64,000 bases of DNA from Paenibacillus mucilaginosus 3016 (GTDB lineage: Bacteria > Bacillota > Bacilli > Paenibacillales > NBRC-103111): NCBI RefSeq assembly GCF_000250655.1, contig NC_016935.1, forward strand, positions 3,738,001-3,802,000, in the 5' to 3' direction. Under the pieces are notes generated by a model. The model was not told where the DNA came from and searched no databases. It saw only the letters and a program-made list of their open reading frames with translations. Positions 1 to 10,050 of this stretch are shown here, piece after piece; positions within the stretch are counted from its first letter, which is position 1, and each line of letters begins with the position of its first letter. A program made the position numbers and the translations under genes.

Positions 1-2
1 AG

Positions 3-3000
3 ATCTCCAATGTGTACGGGCCGACGGAGAACACGACCTTTTCCACGAGCTACCCGATCCACAGAGACTTTGATACGAATATCCCGATCGGCAGGCCGAT
101 CAGCAATACGACGGCTTATGTTGTAGGCAAGCGGGGAGAACTGCTGCCCAAAGGCGTGTTCGGAGAGCTGGTGCTGGGAGGGGACGGAGTAGCCCGGGGG
201 TATTTGAATCTTCCGGAGCAGACGGCGGATAAATTCGTGCCGAGTCCGTTCGTCCCCGGGGAGCGGTTGTACCGGAGCGGCGATGTGGTCAGGTGGCTGT
301 CGGACGGCAATATCGAGTTCCAGGGCCGGGCGGATACGCAGGTCAAAATCCGCGGCTTCCGCATCGAGCTGGAAGAAATCCGCCGCAGGCTGACCGGCCA
401 TCGGTCGGTCAAAGAGGCGTACGTCACCGTCCAGGAGACCGAAGAGCAGGGCAGGTTGTTGTGTGCTTACCTCACGGCGGAAGGCGGCTTCGACCGATCA
501 GCCGTGAGGTCGTATCTCAAGGAAAGCTTGCCGGACTACATGGTTCCTTCCTATATGAAGGTGCTGGACCAGCTGCCGCTGACGACCAACGGCAAAGTGG
601 ACAAGCGGGCGCTGCCCGGCATTTCGCCGGAAGAGCTTGCGGAAGGCACTTACGAAGCGCCGCGGAACGCCGCGGAAGAGAAGCTGGTCGAGATTTGGCA
701 GGGTGTGCTCGGCGTGCGCAGGATCGGAATCGAGGATCATTTCTTCGATCTGGGGGGACATTCGCTGAAAGCGATGGCGGCGATCGGCCTCATTCACAAG
801 GAGCTCCATAAAGCGGTTCCTCTGCGGACGTTCTTCGAATGCCCGACAATCAAAAGCTTGAGCGGGTACTTGGAACAAACCGCTGCCGGCGTGCATGAAG
901 GCATTCCCAAAGCCGGGGCCAAGCCTGTATATCCGGCATCCTCCGCGCAGAAGCGGATGTACACGCTGCAGCAGCTCGATCAAGAGAGCACCGCCTACAA
1001 CATTCCCGCCGTGTTCCGATTGAACGGTACGATTGACCAAGCGAAGATCGAGCGCACGCTGCAGCAGCTGGTGAAGCGGCATGACGCGTTCCGCACCTCC
1101 TTTGAGACGAGGGATGGGGAAGTCGTGCAGCTCGTGCACCCGGACATTGCTTTCCAGGTGGAGGTTAGCGAAGGAGCGGGGAGCGCGGATGACCTTGCGG
1201 GTACGATTCAGCGGTTTATCCGGGTATTTGATCTCGCCCAGGCGCCGTTATTCCGGGCGGAGCTGGCCTTCACCAGTGAGGGCACGTATTTGCTGCTCGA
1301 TATGCACCACATTATCTCCGACGGGGTGTCCATGGGGATTCTGGCGGAGGAGTTTGCCGGGCTGTACAGGGGAGAAGCGCTGGAGCCGCTGCGGATTCAG
1401 TACACGGATTACTCCGAATGGCAGAACGGAGGCCTGCGGTCGGAGCCTATGAAAGAGCAGAGGAACTATTGGGTCAGCCTGTTCCAGGACGAGCTGCCCG
1501 TGCTGAATATGCCGTATGATTACGAGCGGCCTGCGGTGCAAAGCTTTGAAGGCAGCACGCTGCGCCTGGCCCTCGGCGAGGCCGGGACGGAGCGGCTGCG
1601 GTCGCTCGCCAAACAAACGGGAAGCACGCTGAACATGGTGCTGCTCTCGGCCCTGTATATTCTGCTGGCCAAGTACAGCGAGCAGGAGGATATCATCGTC
1701 GGTACGCCGGTGGCAGGCCGGAACCATCCGGAACTCGCCGGCGTCGTCGGGATGTTCGTCAATACGCTGGCGCTGAGGGCACAACCTGCCGCCGCCAAAA
1801 CGTATGCCGAGTTTTTGCACGAGGTCAAAGAACATTCCTTGAAGGCGTACGAGTATCAAAGCTATCCGCTGGAGGAGCTGCTCGAGCAGATCAACGCAGT
1901 CCGGGACATCAGCCGCAATCCGCTATTTGATGTCATGTTCGCTTTGAATACGGAAGAAGGTCCGCCTCCAGGGGAAGCGGAGTCCGGATGGGACGGGCTT
2001 GTCATGGATCCTGTTCGATTCGACAGCAGCATCTCCAAGTTTGACCTGAGCGTGAATGTGCTGGAGAGACCGGGCTCCCTGGACATCAGCTTCGAATACA
2101 GCTCCCGGTTGTTCAGGGAAGAGACGATCCGCCGGCTGGGCAGCCATTATCTCCAGCTGATTACCGACCTTCCCCATCTGCTGGAGGCCAAGCTTGCCGA
2201 CATCGAGATGATCACGCCGCAGGAGAGGGTGAAGCTGCTGGAGGAATTCGCGGGCGTCGGCGTGAGAGAGGGGTATGCCCCCGAGGAGACGTTCCATCCG
2301 CATGTGGAAGCTCAGGCCATCCGGACCCCGGAGGAAACGGCCGTCGTGTACATGGAAGAGCGGCTGACGTACCGGGAGCTGAACGGGCAGGCCAACCGGC
2401 TGGCGCGTAGGCTCCGGGAAGCCGGGATCGGCCGCGAGTCGGTTGTCGGTATTCTGGCGGACCGTTCGGTCCATCTGCTCGTGGCCGTCCTCGCCGTATG
2501 GAAAGCCGGCGGCGCGTATGTTCCGCTGGACCCGGACTACCCGTCCGACCGCATCAGCTATATGCTGCGGGACAGCGGCGCTGCCGTGCTGCTTACCGAG
2601 AGGAGCCTCACTGGCGGTCCGCTGGCGGATGCGCTGGGAGAAAGCCCGGCCCTTCGCACGGTGCTCTGTCTGGATGATGCGGCGTCTTATGCGGAGGATG
2701 CTTCGAATCTGCCGCTGATAAACGAGCCGGGCGACATGGCCTACATCATCTACACCTCGGGAACGACAGGACTGCCCAAGGGGGTGATGATCGAACACCG
2801 CGCACTCTTGAACACGGCCGCCGCTTACCGCCGGGATTACCGGCTGGAGCGAGGCCCGGTCCGGCTGCTGCAGCTGGCCAGCTTCTCCTTCGACGTATTC
2901 GTCGGGGATATCGCCCGGACGCTGTATAACGGCGGGATGATGGTCATCTGCCCGAAGGACGACCGCATCGATCCGGCGCGGATGTACGGCTGGATTCGCG

Positions 3001-6000
3001 ATTATGGGCTTACCGTGTTCGAATCGACGCCGGCGCTGATCGTCCCGTTCCTGCACTACCTGGCCGACAACGGGCTCGAGCTGAGCTCCATGGAGCTGCT
3101 GATTACCAGCTCCGACAGCTGCAGCGTAGCGGACTACCGCTTCATGCAGGAGCGGTTCGGCTCCCGGTTCCGGCTGATCAACGCCTATGGCGTGACCGAA
3201 GCCGCGATTGATTCCGGCTATTACGACGAGCCGCTGTGCAATCTCCCGGAAGCCGGCAATGTTCCGATCGGCAGGCCTTGGCTCAACGCCCGGTTCTACA
3301 TTCTGGATGCCCGGCTGCGGCCGGTTCCCGTCGGTGTGCCCGGGGAACTGTGCATAGGCGGAGCCGGGGTCGCAAGGGGGTACCTGAACCGGCCGGAGCT
3401 CACGGAGGAGAAGTTCGTTCCGAATCCGTACGTGCCGGGCGAGAAACTGTACCGGACGGGCGATTTGGCGCGCTGGATGCCGGACGGCAACGTGGATTTT
3501 ATCGGCCGGATCGACAATCAGGTCAAGATCCGCGGGTACCGGATCGAACTCGGCGAGATCGAGGCCCGTTTGCTCGGCCTCCCAGGCATACAGGAAGCGG
3601 TCGTCATCGGCCGGAAGGACGGCTCGGGGCAGATGCAGCTGTGCGCTTACTTTACGGCGGAGCATTCCCTGCCGGCAGGCGACATCAGAAGACAGCTGGC
3701 GCAGGACCTGCCCGGTTATATGATCCCCTCCTTCTTCGTGCAGCTGGAGAAGATGCCGATCACGCCGAACGGGAAGCTGGACCGCAAGGCCCTGCCCGCA
3801 CCGGACGGCAAACTCCATCTCGGTGCGGAATATATCCGTCCGAGGACTCCACTGGAGGAGCAGCTTGCCCGAATTTGGCAGGAGGTGCTGGGGGTGGAGA
3901 AGGTCGGAGTCAGCGATCATTTCTTCGAACTTGGAGGACACTCCCTGAAGGCTGCTCTCCTAGTGAACCGAATACACAAGGAGCTGAACGTCGAGCTTCC
4001 GCTTCGCGAAGTGTTCCGCTGCCCAACCGTGGAGGACATGGCCCAGGCCATTGCAGGAATGGAGAAGATCGCGTACGCGGGCATCCCGGCTGCGGCTTCA
4101 AGCGCCTATTATCCGGTTTCGTCGGCGCAAAAACGTCTGTACATCCTTCAGCAGCTGGAAGGCGCGGAGATCAGTTACAACATGACAGGCGTGCTCGTGC
4201 TGGACGGAGAGCTGGACCGGACCCGGTTCGAGGAAGCATTCCGCAAGCTGATCGCCCGGCATGAAGCGCTGCGCACCGGCTTTGAGCTGGTGGAAGGCGA
4301 ACTAGTTCAGCGGATCGAGCCGGAGGTGAAGTTCGCTGTGGAATTCACGCAGGCGGACGAGGAAGAAGCGCATGACATCGTACGCCGCTTTGTCCGCAAG
4401 TTTGAACTGACGCAGCCGCCCCTGCTTCGCGTAGGATTGATCGAGCTGTCGAAGCAGCGGCATCTTCTGATGCTGGATCTGCATCACATCATCTCCGACG
4501 GGGTGTCGATGGACATTCTGACCGAAGAGTTCGGGCGCTTGTATTTCGGTGAGGGGCTCCCTCCGCTGTCCGTTCAATATAAAGATTATGCCGTTTGGCA
4601 GCAGTCGGCGGAGCAGCAAGCGCTGGCGGCCGGCCATGAAGCGTACTGGCTGCAGCAGTTCCAAGGGGAGCTGCCCGTACTGCAAATGCCGACGGACTAT
4701 GACCGTCCTGCCGTGCGAAGGTTTGAAGGCAGCACCTATTCTTTCCATATGGATGCGCAGCTTGGCGGGAAGCTGAAACGGCTGGCCGCGGACAACGGAG
4801 CGACCCTGTATATGGTGCTGTTTGCAGCGTACGTCATACTTCTTCATAAATACACCGGGCAGGAGGACCTGATCGTTGGAACGCCGGTTGCCGGCAGAAC
4901 CCACCCGGACGTGCAGCCGCTGGTCGGGATGTTCGTCAACACGCTTGCCATCCGCAGCTATCCGGCGAGAACCAAGAGCTTCCGGTCGTATCTGCAGGAA
5001 GTGAGGGAAGCGACGCTGGAGGCCTATGAGCATCAAAGCTATCCGTTCGAGGAGCTGGTTGAGAAGCTGCAGGTGTCCCGGGATTTGAGCCGCAATCCGT
5101 TGTTTGACGTGATGTTTGTCCTGCAGAACACGGAGAACAGGGCACTGGAGCTGGAAGGACTGCAGCTTACCGCCTATCCGAACCAAAACACGGTGGCCCG
5201 CTTTGACTTGACCCTGGATGTAACGGAGAACAGCGAAGGGCTGGCCTGCCGGATCGAATATGCTGCAGCGCTGTATGCGAAGGAAACCATCGAACGCTTT
5301 GCGGTGCACTTCAGACAGCTGCTTACGGCCATCGCCGGTGGACAAGATGCGCCGATTGCCGCGCTGGGCATTCTGACGTCTGCCGAGCAGAAGCAGCTGT
5401 ACCGGGAATTCAACGATACCGCCGCGGACTATGAGTCCGGCAAAACGATTCATGAGCTGATCGAGGAGCAAGCGGAGCGGACGCCGGATGGCACGGCTGT
5501 CGTGTTCGAAGGCCGGCGGCTGACGTATAGTGAGCTGAACCAACGCGCAAACCGGCTCGCACGCAGGCTGAGAGCGCTCGGGGTACAGCCGGACCAGCCG
5601 GTCGGACTGATGCTGGAGCGCTCCCTGGAGATGGTCGTCGGGCTGCTCGCGGTCTTGAAGGCCGGAGGCGCCTACGTGCCGATCGACCCGGAATACCCGG
5701 AGGACCGGATCCGTTATATGCTGGAGGATTCCGGCACGCAGCTTCTGCTGCTGCAGAGCCGTTTGCGGGAGCGAATCCATTTTACTGGCACGGTGGTTCC
5801 GGTCGATGACGAATCCCTGTACGGCGGCGAAGACAGCTCCAACCTTCCGCCGGTGCCCGGCCCAAGCCATCTCGCTTACATCATCTATACGTCAGGGACA
5901 ACAGGCAGACCCAAAGGGGTGATGCTGGAGCACCGCGGGTTATGCAGCTTGAAGCGGGTGTTCGACGGGGTCCTGCGCATGACGCAAGAGGACCGTGTCG

Positions 6001-7907
6001 TTCAGTTCGCCAGTCTGTCCTTTGATGCGGCCACGTGGGAAGTGTGCCAAGCCTTATTCTTTGGCGCAGCCCTGTATATTCCGTCCAAGGAAACGATTCT
6101 CGACTATCCGGCTTTCGAGCGGTACATGAACGCGAATGCCATCACCACGGCTACCCTGCCGCCGGCGTATGCCGCATATTTGAAACCGGAGCGGCTGCCG
6201 GGCATGACCAAGCTGATCACAGCCGGCTCCGCCTCCTCCATGGAGCTGGTCCGCCAGTGGCAGAGCCGGGTCCGCTATTTCAACGCCTATGGCCCGACCG
6301 AGGATTCCATCTGCACGACGGTCTGGGAGGCTTCGGCGGGAATCAGCGGGCTGAAGTCCGTGCCGATCGGCCGACCGATCGCCAATCACCGGATTTACAT
6401 CGTGGACGCGGACCTGCAGCCTCAGCCGGTCGGGGTGGTCGGCGAACTGTGCATCGCAGGAGTTGGCCTGGCCCGGGGGTATTGGAACCGGCCGGATCTT
6501 ACGGCAGAGAAGTTCGTCATGAGCCCGTTCCTGCCCGGCGAGCGGATGTACCGAAGCGGCGACCTGGCCAGATGGCTTCCGGACGGCAGCATCGAATATG
6601 TGGGCCGCGCGGACCATCAGGTGAAGATCCGCGGCTTCCGGATCGAGCTCGATGAGATTGAGCGCAGGCTGGCCGGTTATCCGGCCATTACCGAGGCGGC
6701 CGTGATAGCCAAAGAAAACGGGCGTCGGGGCAAATATCTGTCCGCTTATGTCACGGTCAGCGGTGTCTTCGACAAGGCCGGCATCATCGCCTATCTGAAG
6801 GAAAGCCTGCCGGATTACATGGTGCCGGCTCACTTGAAAGCACTCGATGGTCTTCCGCTGACGCCGAACGGCAAGGTGGACAAGCGGGCCTTAGCGAATC
6901 TTCCGGCGGACGAGCTGGAGGGCAGAGTATATGAAGCGCCGGGGAACCCGACGGAAGCCCGGCTGGCTGCGATCTGGGAAGAGGTGCTCGGGATCCCGGG
7001 CATCGGGATCCAGGATCATTTCTTCGAAGCGGGCGGCAGCTCGCTGAGCCTCGTGAAGCTGTCGTCGATGATCAAGGATGAGTTCCATGTCAGTCTGCCG
7101 TTAACCAGCCTGTACAAATATCCGACGATCAAGCTGCTCTCGCCGTTCCTCCTGCATGAAGAGCTGAGATCCAAGCTGGAGGAAGACGGGCTGGCCTTAT
7201 TGAATGAGAAGCAGGATGCGCATCTGTTTGCCTTTCCTCCGATCGCCGGACTCGGAATCGTGTACAGCGAATTGGCCCGGAGTCTCGATTCGCATTCCTT
7301 CTACTCGTTTGATTTTATCGAAAGCGAGGACCGCATCGAGCGGTATGTGAAGCTGATCACGGCTGTGCAGCCGGAAGGGCCGTACGTGCTGTTCGGTTAT
7401 TCGGCGGGAGGCAATCTGGCGTTCGAAGTGGCGGTGGAATTGAACCGGCGGGGCCTGGAGGTCTCGGATGTGATCATGCTGGACAGCGGCAAATTCGACA
7501 GCACGGCCGTCCAAATCCAGGACGGCGATCAGCGGCGCCTGCACGATGAGCTGATGGAAGAAGCCGCGGGCCATCCGTATTACAAAGCGCTGCTGGACAA
7601 CGAGTCCTTCCGGCAGAAGCTGGTGGAACGAATCCGCATCTATTCCGGCTATCTGAACAGCATGAGCAACGATGAGATCATACAGGCCTCTATCCATCTG
7701 GTCGAATCCGAGAAGGAAGGAGAGGCTCCGAACAGCGTGAATGCCTCCTCTGCCCCTCTGGATTGGAGCCATTATACGACCAAGGACTTCAAGCGTTATC
7801 CGGGGTTTGGAACGCACGGGGAGATGATCGCCGGCGCCAACCTGCTCTCCAATGCAGCCGTGCTTGCGGAGATCTTGAAGCAAACGAGCAAAATCGAAGT
7901 TTTTTGA
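3..7907 (+). CDS. Nonribosomal peptide synthetase, C-terminal part (A'-PCP-C-A-PCP-C-A-PCP-TE)
   Basis: The frame is open to the left edge, so the gene starts outside the window; the visible part is about 2,630 residues. Residue numbers count from the GTG at position 12. The first A domain begins at its A5 motif (NVYGPTE) and ends near 205. PCP serines lie in LGGHSL near 252, LGGHSL near 1310 and GGSSL near 2342. Condensation domains carry HHIISDGVS near 432 and 1491, and there is no epimerization domain. Full A domains show YTSGTTG near 913 and 1958. Reading the ten-residue specificity positions against GrsA gives DVGEISAID for the second A domain (known for diaminobutyrate/ornithine) and DAWTIAAIC for the third (the GrsA phenylalanine code); the partial first domain shows only V-T-F, consistent with a branched-chain residue. 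A thioesterase follows, with GYSAGG near 2462, so this protein ends the assembly line. Predicted product end: X-Dab/Orn-Phe. Product identity is not determinable here. Confidence 0.96.
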   Translation: MSNVYGPTENTTFSTSYPIHRDFDTNIPIGRPISNTTAYVVGKRGELLPKGVFGELVLGGDGVARGYLNLPEQTADKFVPSPFVPGERLYRSGDVVRWLSDGNIEFQGRADTQVKIRGFRIELEEIRRRLTGHRSVKEAYVTVQETEEQGRLLCAYLTAEGGFDRSAVRSYLKESLPDYMVPSYMKVLDQLPLTTNGKVDKRALPGISPEELAEGTYEAPRNAAEEKLVEIWQGVLGVRRIGIEDHFFDLGGHSLKAMAAIGLIHKELHKAVPLRTFFECPTIKSLSGYLEQTAAGVHEGIPKAGAKPVYPASSAQKRMYTLQQLDQESTAYNIPAVFRLNGTIDQAKIERTLQQLVKRHDAFRTSFETRDGEVVQLVHPDIAFQVEVSEGAGSADDLAGTIQRFIRVFDLAQAPLFRAELAFTSEGTYLLLDMHHIISDGVSMGILAEEFAGLYRGEALEPLRIQYTDYSEWQNGGLRSEPMKEQRNYWVSLFQDELPVLNMPYDYERPAVQSFEGSTLRLALGEAGTERLRSLAKQTGSTLNMVLLSALYILLAKYSEQEDIIVGTPVAGRNHPELAGVVGMFVNTLALRAQPAAAKTYAEFLHEVKEHSLKAYEYQSYPLEELLEQINAVRDISRNPLFDVMFALNTEEGPPPGEAESGWDGLVMDPVRFDSSISKFDLSVNVLERPGSLDISFEYSSRLFREETIRRLGSHYLQLITDLPHLLEAKLADIEMITPQERVKLLEEFAGVGVREGYAPEETFHPHVEAQAIRTPEETAVVYMEERLTYRELNGQANRLARRLREAGIGRESVVGILADRSVHLLVAVLAVWKAGGAYVPLDPDYPSDRISYMLRDSGAAVLLTERSLTGGPLADALGESPALRTVLCLDDAASYAEDASNLPLINEPGDMAYIIYTSGTTGLPKGVMIEHRALLNTAAAYRRDYRLERGPVRLLQLASFSFDVFVGDIARTLYNGGMMVICPKDDRIDPARMYGWIRDYGLTVFESTPALIVPFLHYLADNGLELSSMELLITSSDSCSVADYRFMQERFGSRFRLINAYGVTEAAIDSGYYDEPLCNLPEAGNVPIGRPWLNARFYILDARLRPVPVGVPGELCIGGAGVARGYLNRPELTEEKFVPNPYVPGEKLYRTGDLARWMPDGNVDFIGRIDNQVKIRGYRIELGEIEARLLGLPGIQEAVVIGRKDGSGQMQLCAYFTAEHSLPAGDIRRQLAQDLPGYMIPSFFVQLEKMPITPNGKLDRKALPAPDGKLHLGAEYIRPRTPLEEQLARIWQEVLGVEKVGVSDHFFELGGHSLKAALLVNRIHKELNVELPLREVFRCPTVEDMAQAIAGMEKIAYAGIPAAASSAYYPVSSAQKRLYILQQLEGAEISYNMTGVLVLDGELDRTRFEEAFRKLIARHEALRTGFELVEGELVQRIEPEVKFAVEFTQADEEEAHDIVRRFVRKFELTQPPLLRVGLIELSKQRHLLMLDLHHIISDGVSMDILTEEFGRLYFGEGLPPLSVQYKDYAVWQQSAEQQALAAGHEAYWLQQFQGELPVLQMPTDYDRPAVRRFEGSTYSFHMDAQLGGKLKRLAADNGATLYMVLFAAYVILLHKYTGQEDLIVGTPVAGRTHPDVQPLVGMFVNTLAIRSYPARTKSFRSYLQEVREATLEAYEHQSYPFEELVEKLQVSRDLSRNPLFDVMFVLQNTENRALELEGLQLTAYPNQNTVARFDLTLDVTENSEGLACRIEYAAALYAKETIERFAVHFRQLLTAIAGGQDAPIAALGILTSAEQKQLYREFNDTAADYESGKTIHELIEEQAERTPDGTAVVFEGRRLTYSELNQRANRLARRLRALGVQPDQPVGLMLERSLEMVVGLLAVLKAGGAYVPIDPEYPEDRIRYMLEDSGTQLLLLQSRLRERIHFTGTVVPVDDESLYGGEDSSNLPPVPGPSHLAYIIYTSGTTGRPKGVMLEHRGLCSLKRVFDGVLRMTQEDRVVQFASLSFDAATWEVCQALFFGAALYIPSKETILDYPAFERYMNANAITTATLPPAYAAYLKPERLPGMTKLITAGSASSMELVRQWQSRVRYFNAYGPTEDSICTTVWEASAGISGLKSVPIGRPIANHRIYIVDADLQPQPVGVVGELCIAGVGLARGYWNRPDLTAEKFVMSPFLPGERMYRSGDLARWLPDGSIEYVGRADHQVKIRGFRIELDEIERRLAGYPAITEAAVIAKENGRRGKYLSAYVTVSGVFDKAGIIAYLKESLPDYMVPAHLKALDGLPLTPNGKVDKRALANLPADELEGRVYEAPGNPTEARLAAIWEEVLGIPGIGIQDHFFEAGGSSLSLVKLSSMIKDEFHVSLPLTSLYKYPTIKLLSPFLLHEELRSKLEEDGLALLNEKQDAHLFAFPPIAGLGIVYSELARSLDSHSFYSFDFIESEDRIERYVKLITAVQPEGPYVLFGYSAGGNLAFEVAVELNRRGLEVSDVIMLDSGKFDSTAVQIQDGDQRRLHDELMEEAAGHPYYKALLDNESFRQKLVERIRIYSGYLNSMSNDEIIQASIHLVESEKEGEAPNSVNASSAPLDWSHYTTKDFKRYPGFGTHGEMIAGANLLSNAAVLAEILKQTSKIEVF

Positions 7908-7970
7908 TATCAAAGTATCGTGTAAAATGAAGGCCTCCGCTTGAGCGGTGAGAAAATGAAAGATCCAAGA

Positions 7971-8015
7971 GGATGAGCGGTCCGCAGGGAATTTCCCTCG
8001 GCGCTCATCCTTTTT
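7971..8015 (+). terminator. Rho-independent terminator after the NRPS
   Basis: GGATGAGCG at 7971 pairs with CGCTCATCC ending at 8010, followed by TTTTT. It sits 64 bases after the NRPS stop codon and separates the synthetase from the two-component system transcript. Confidence 0.88.
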
Positions 8016-8066
8016 GGAATGTAAGAAGGTGTATCTCACCAGGGTTCGATCCGCATCCCCCGAAGT

Positions 8067-8095
8067 TTGAAGATCGCTCCATAGCATGGTACTAT
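8067..8095 (+). promoter_or_regulatory. Putative sigma-A promoter of the two-component system
   Basis: TTGAAG (8067-8072) and TACTAT (8090-8095) are separated by 17 bases, about 42 bases upstream of the response regulator start. It is placed just after the NRPS terminator, which fits independent transcription. Called by eye only. Confidence 0.5.
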
Positions 8096-8137
8096 TTTTA
8101 TATAAAACTAGATATTGAGGAAGAGGTTGGAAAATGA

Positions 8138-8815
8138 ATGTACAACGTGCTCATCATCGAGGATGACAAGGACATGGCGGAAGCGATGCGGAAGCTGCTT
8201 GTCAATTGGGGCTATCAAGCCAGCGTCATCTGCGAAGGGTTCGAACAGATCTGGAAGCCGTTCGAAGCGGCCGAGCCTCATATCGTGCTCCTTGATATAA
8301 ACATTCCTGCATTTGACGGGTTCTATTGGTGCCGCAAAATCAGAGAGGTGTCGAGCGTTCCCATCGTATTCGTTTCCTCACGGGACAGCGCTATGGATAT
8401 CGTTCTGGCGATGAACAGCGGGGGGGACGATTATATCCAGAAGCCGTTTGACGCCCATGTCCTCGTAGCGAAGCTGCAGGCCATCATTCGGCGCACGTAT
8501 GAATACAGGACGGCGGAGACACAGCTCATCGAATGCAGTCAGGTCATTCTGAATCTGAACGATACCAAGCTATATTACGGGGAAGAGTGCCTGGAACTCA
8601 CGAAGAACGAATTCCGGATGCTGCGGACGCTGATGGAGAACAGAGGCCGGGTCGTGACGCGGGAAAGCTTGATGAAGCAGCTTTGGAATGATGACCTGTA
8701 CGTAAACGAGAACACGCTCACGGTGAACATGAACCGTTTAAGGAAAAGGCTTGAGGAGATCGGGGTCGGAGATTGGATACAAACGAAAAAAGGAATGGGA
8801 TACCTGATTCCATGA
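8138..8815 (+). CDS. OmpR/BceR-like response regulator
   Basis: This 225-residue protein has an N-terminal receiver domain with the acidic pair E8-D9-D10, phosphoacceptor D53 (LLDINIP) and conserved K102 (QKPF). A winged-helix DNA-binding domain follows, with a typical C-terminal wing near the end (NENTLTVNMNRLRKRL, then KKGMGYLI). An AGAGG ribosome binding site lies upstream of the ATG. The stop overlaps the kinase start (ATGA), so the pair is translationally coupled. The sequence resembles the BceR/GraR/YxdJ group, which responds to cell-envelope-active peptides. It lies directly behind an NRPS, so sensing or immunity to the peptide is possible, but no BceAB-type transporter is visible in the window. 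Confidence 0.93.
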   Translation: MYNVLIIEDDKDMAEAMRKLLVNWGYQASVICEGFEQIWKPFEAAEPHIVLLDINIPAFDGFYWCRKIREVSSVPIVFVSSRDSAMDIVLAMNSGGDDYIQKPFDAHVLVAKLQAIIRRTYEYRTAETQLIECSQVILNLNDTKLYYGEECLELTKNEFRMLRTLMENRGRVVTRESLMKQLWNDDLYVNENTLTVNMNRLRKRLEEIGVGDWIQTKKGMGYLIP

Positions 8816-9873
8816 GGCTGCGCGATTATGTGAGGATGAACAAGCTGTGGCTCACCGGCAATCTGGTGCTGCTGCTTCTGGTGAACGGAGTGCTGTTCAG
8901 CAGCTCAGCGCTCGCCCAGGAGACGGCGGATCTCGTTTATATGGACGTGCTGATTCTATCGGCACAGCTCTGCCTGTTCGGATACGGTTATGTCCGGCAA
9001 AGAAGGGCTTATGCCGCTTTCCTGGACCATTTCGGGCCGCAGCGCAAGGGACGGGGGACTGTGCCTGCCGGTGATGTGTATTTCGATACGATGACGAGGC
9101 TGCTGAGCGATCACAAGCAGCAGTACCGGATCGCGGAGGAAAGCTATAAGAAAAACATGAACGATACCCAGGAGTACATGACGCAGTGGGCGCACGATAT
9201 CAAGGTGAATCTGGCCGTGTGCGATTTGCTGCTCGGTGAGGTGGAGAACGGCCACGAGCTTCGCACCCAGGTCGAGCAGATCAAGTTCCGGATCAATCAG
9301 GTGCTTCAAATGACAAGAGCGAACCATTACCGGGAAGATATGGCGGCGGAAGAGGTGGACATCCGTCAGGAACTGAGGAATGCCATTAAGGAAAACTCCC
9401 TGTTCTTCATTCATAAAAATATCGAGATTGAGACGGACCTGAAGCCGTTTACGGTGATCAGCGACAAAAAATGGGTATTTGATATCTTCTGTCAAATTTT
9501 GAACAACTGCAGTAAATATACGGCTTCGGGCGGCCGTCTGATCATCACCGCTCACGAGACGGACCGTGCGTATGATGTACGCATTCGCGATAACGGAATC
9601 GGGATTCCGCGCGAGGACCTTCCCCGCATTTTTGACAAGGGCTTTACCGGCCGAAACGGCAGACTCGGGACGAAATCCACCGGAATGGGGCTGTATTACG
9701 CGAAGAAAATGGCCGACCGCTTGCGCATCGGGCTGGAAGCGGCAAGTGAAGAAGGGGTTTATACCGAATTTACGGTCACCTTCTATAAGCTGTCCGATGA
9801 TTACAACGCTGCTGCTTCCGCTTATTCCAAAGCATCCAACACCCTGGCCAGCAGGGGCTCGGGAGAGATATGA
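8812..9873 (+). CDS. BceS-like intramembrane-sensing histidine kinase
   Basis: The ATG at 8812 overlaps the regulator stop codon, giving 353 residues; an in-frame upstream start at 8773 would lie inside the regulator gene. Two membrane helices (about 12-31 and 41-60) are joined by only about nine residues, so there is almost no extracellular sensor domain. This is the hallmark of intramembrane-sensing kinases that rely on a partner transporter. The phosphoacceptor is H128 in TQWAHDIK. The ATPase domain has an N box, DNGIGIP and STGMGLYYAKKMA. In BceS-type systems the stimulus is flux through an ABC exporter; that partner must be encoded elsewhere, for example upstream of the NRPS, if this one works the same way. 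Confidence 0.92.
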   Translation: MRLRDYVRMNKLWLTGNLVLLLLVNGVLFSSSALAQETADLVYMDVLILSAQLCLFGYGYVRQRRAYAAFLDHFGPQRKGRGTVPAGDVYFDTMTRLLSDHKQQYRIAEESYKKNMNDTQEYMTQWAHDIKVNLAVCDLLLGEVENGHELRTQVEQIKFRINQVLQMTRANHYREDMAAEEVDIRQELRNAIKENSLFFIHKNIEIETDLKPFTVISDKKWVFDIFCQILNNCSKYTASGGRLIITAHETDRAYDVRIRDNGIGIPREDLPRIFDKGFTGRNGRLGTKSTGMGLYYAKKMADRLRIGLEAASEEGVYTEFTVTFYKLSDDYNAAASAYSKASNTLASRGSGEI

Positions 9874-9964
9874 ACGGCCCGCGCCCCCGGGAGGCTTCGA
9901 TACACAGGGAATCCCGGGGGGACCGAGCTTGCGTTGGCGGGTGTGATCTGGTAAGCTAAGAATG

Positions 9965-9984
9965 TAGTAATTGATCAATCACTA
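9965..9984. promoter_or_regulatory. 20-bp palindromic operator upstream of the TetR gene
   Basis: The 20 bases TAGTAATTGATCAATCACTA match their own reverse complement at all but one symmetric pair (positions 5 and 16). The site lies 66 bases before the TetR start and contains ATTGATCAAT as a perfect core. Size, symmetry and placement are typical for autoregulation by a TetR dimer. Binding is inferred. Confidence 0.6.
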
Positions 9985-10050
9985 ATTAGAACGGCACAAC
10001 AGGATGCATCCTTGATTCACCATCATCATTTCAGAAAAGAGGGATTGGCT

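Noticed and set aside
1923-3941. 672-codon open frame antisense to the NRPS
   Set aside because: Shadow of GC-rich coding DNA; composition is His/Arg/Gln-rich, with no domain and no ribosome binding site.
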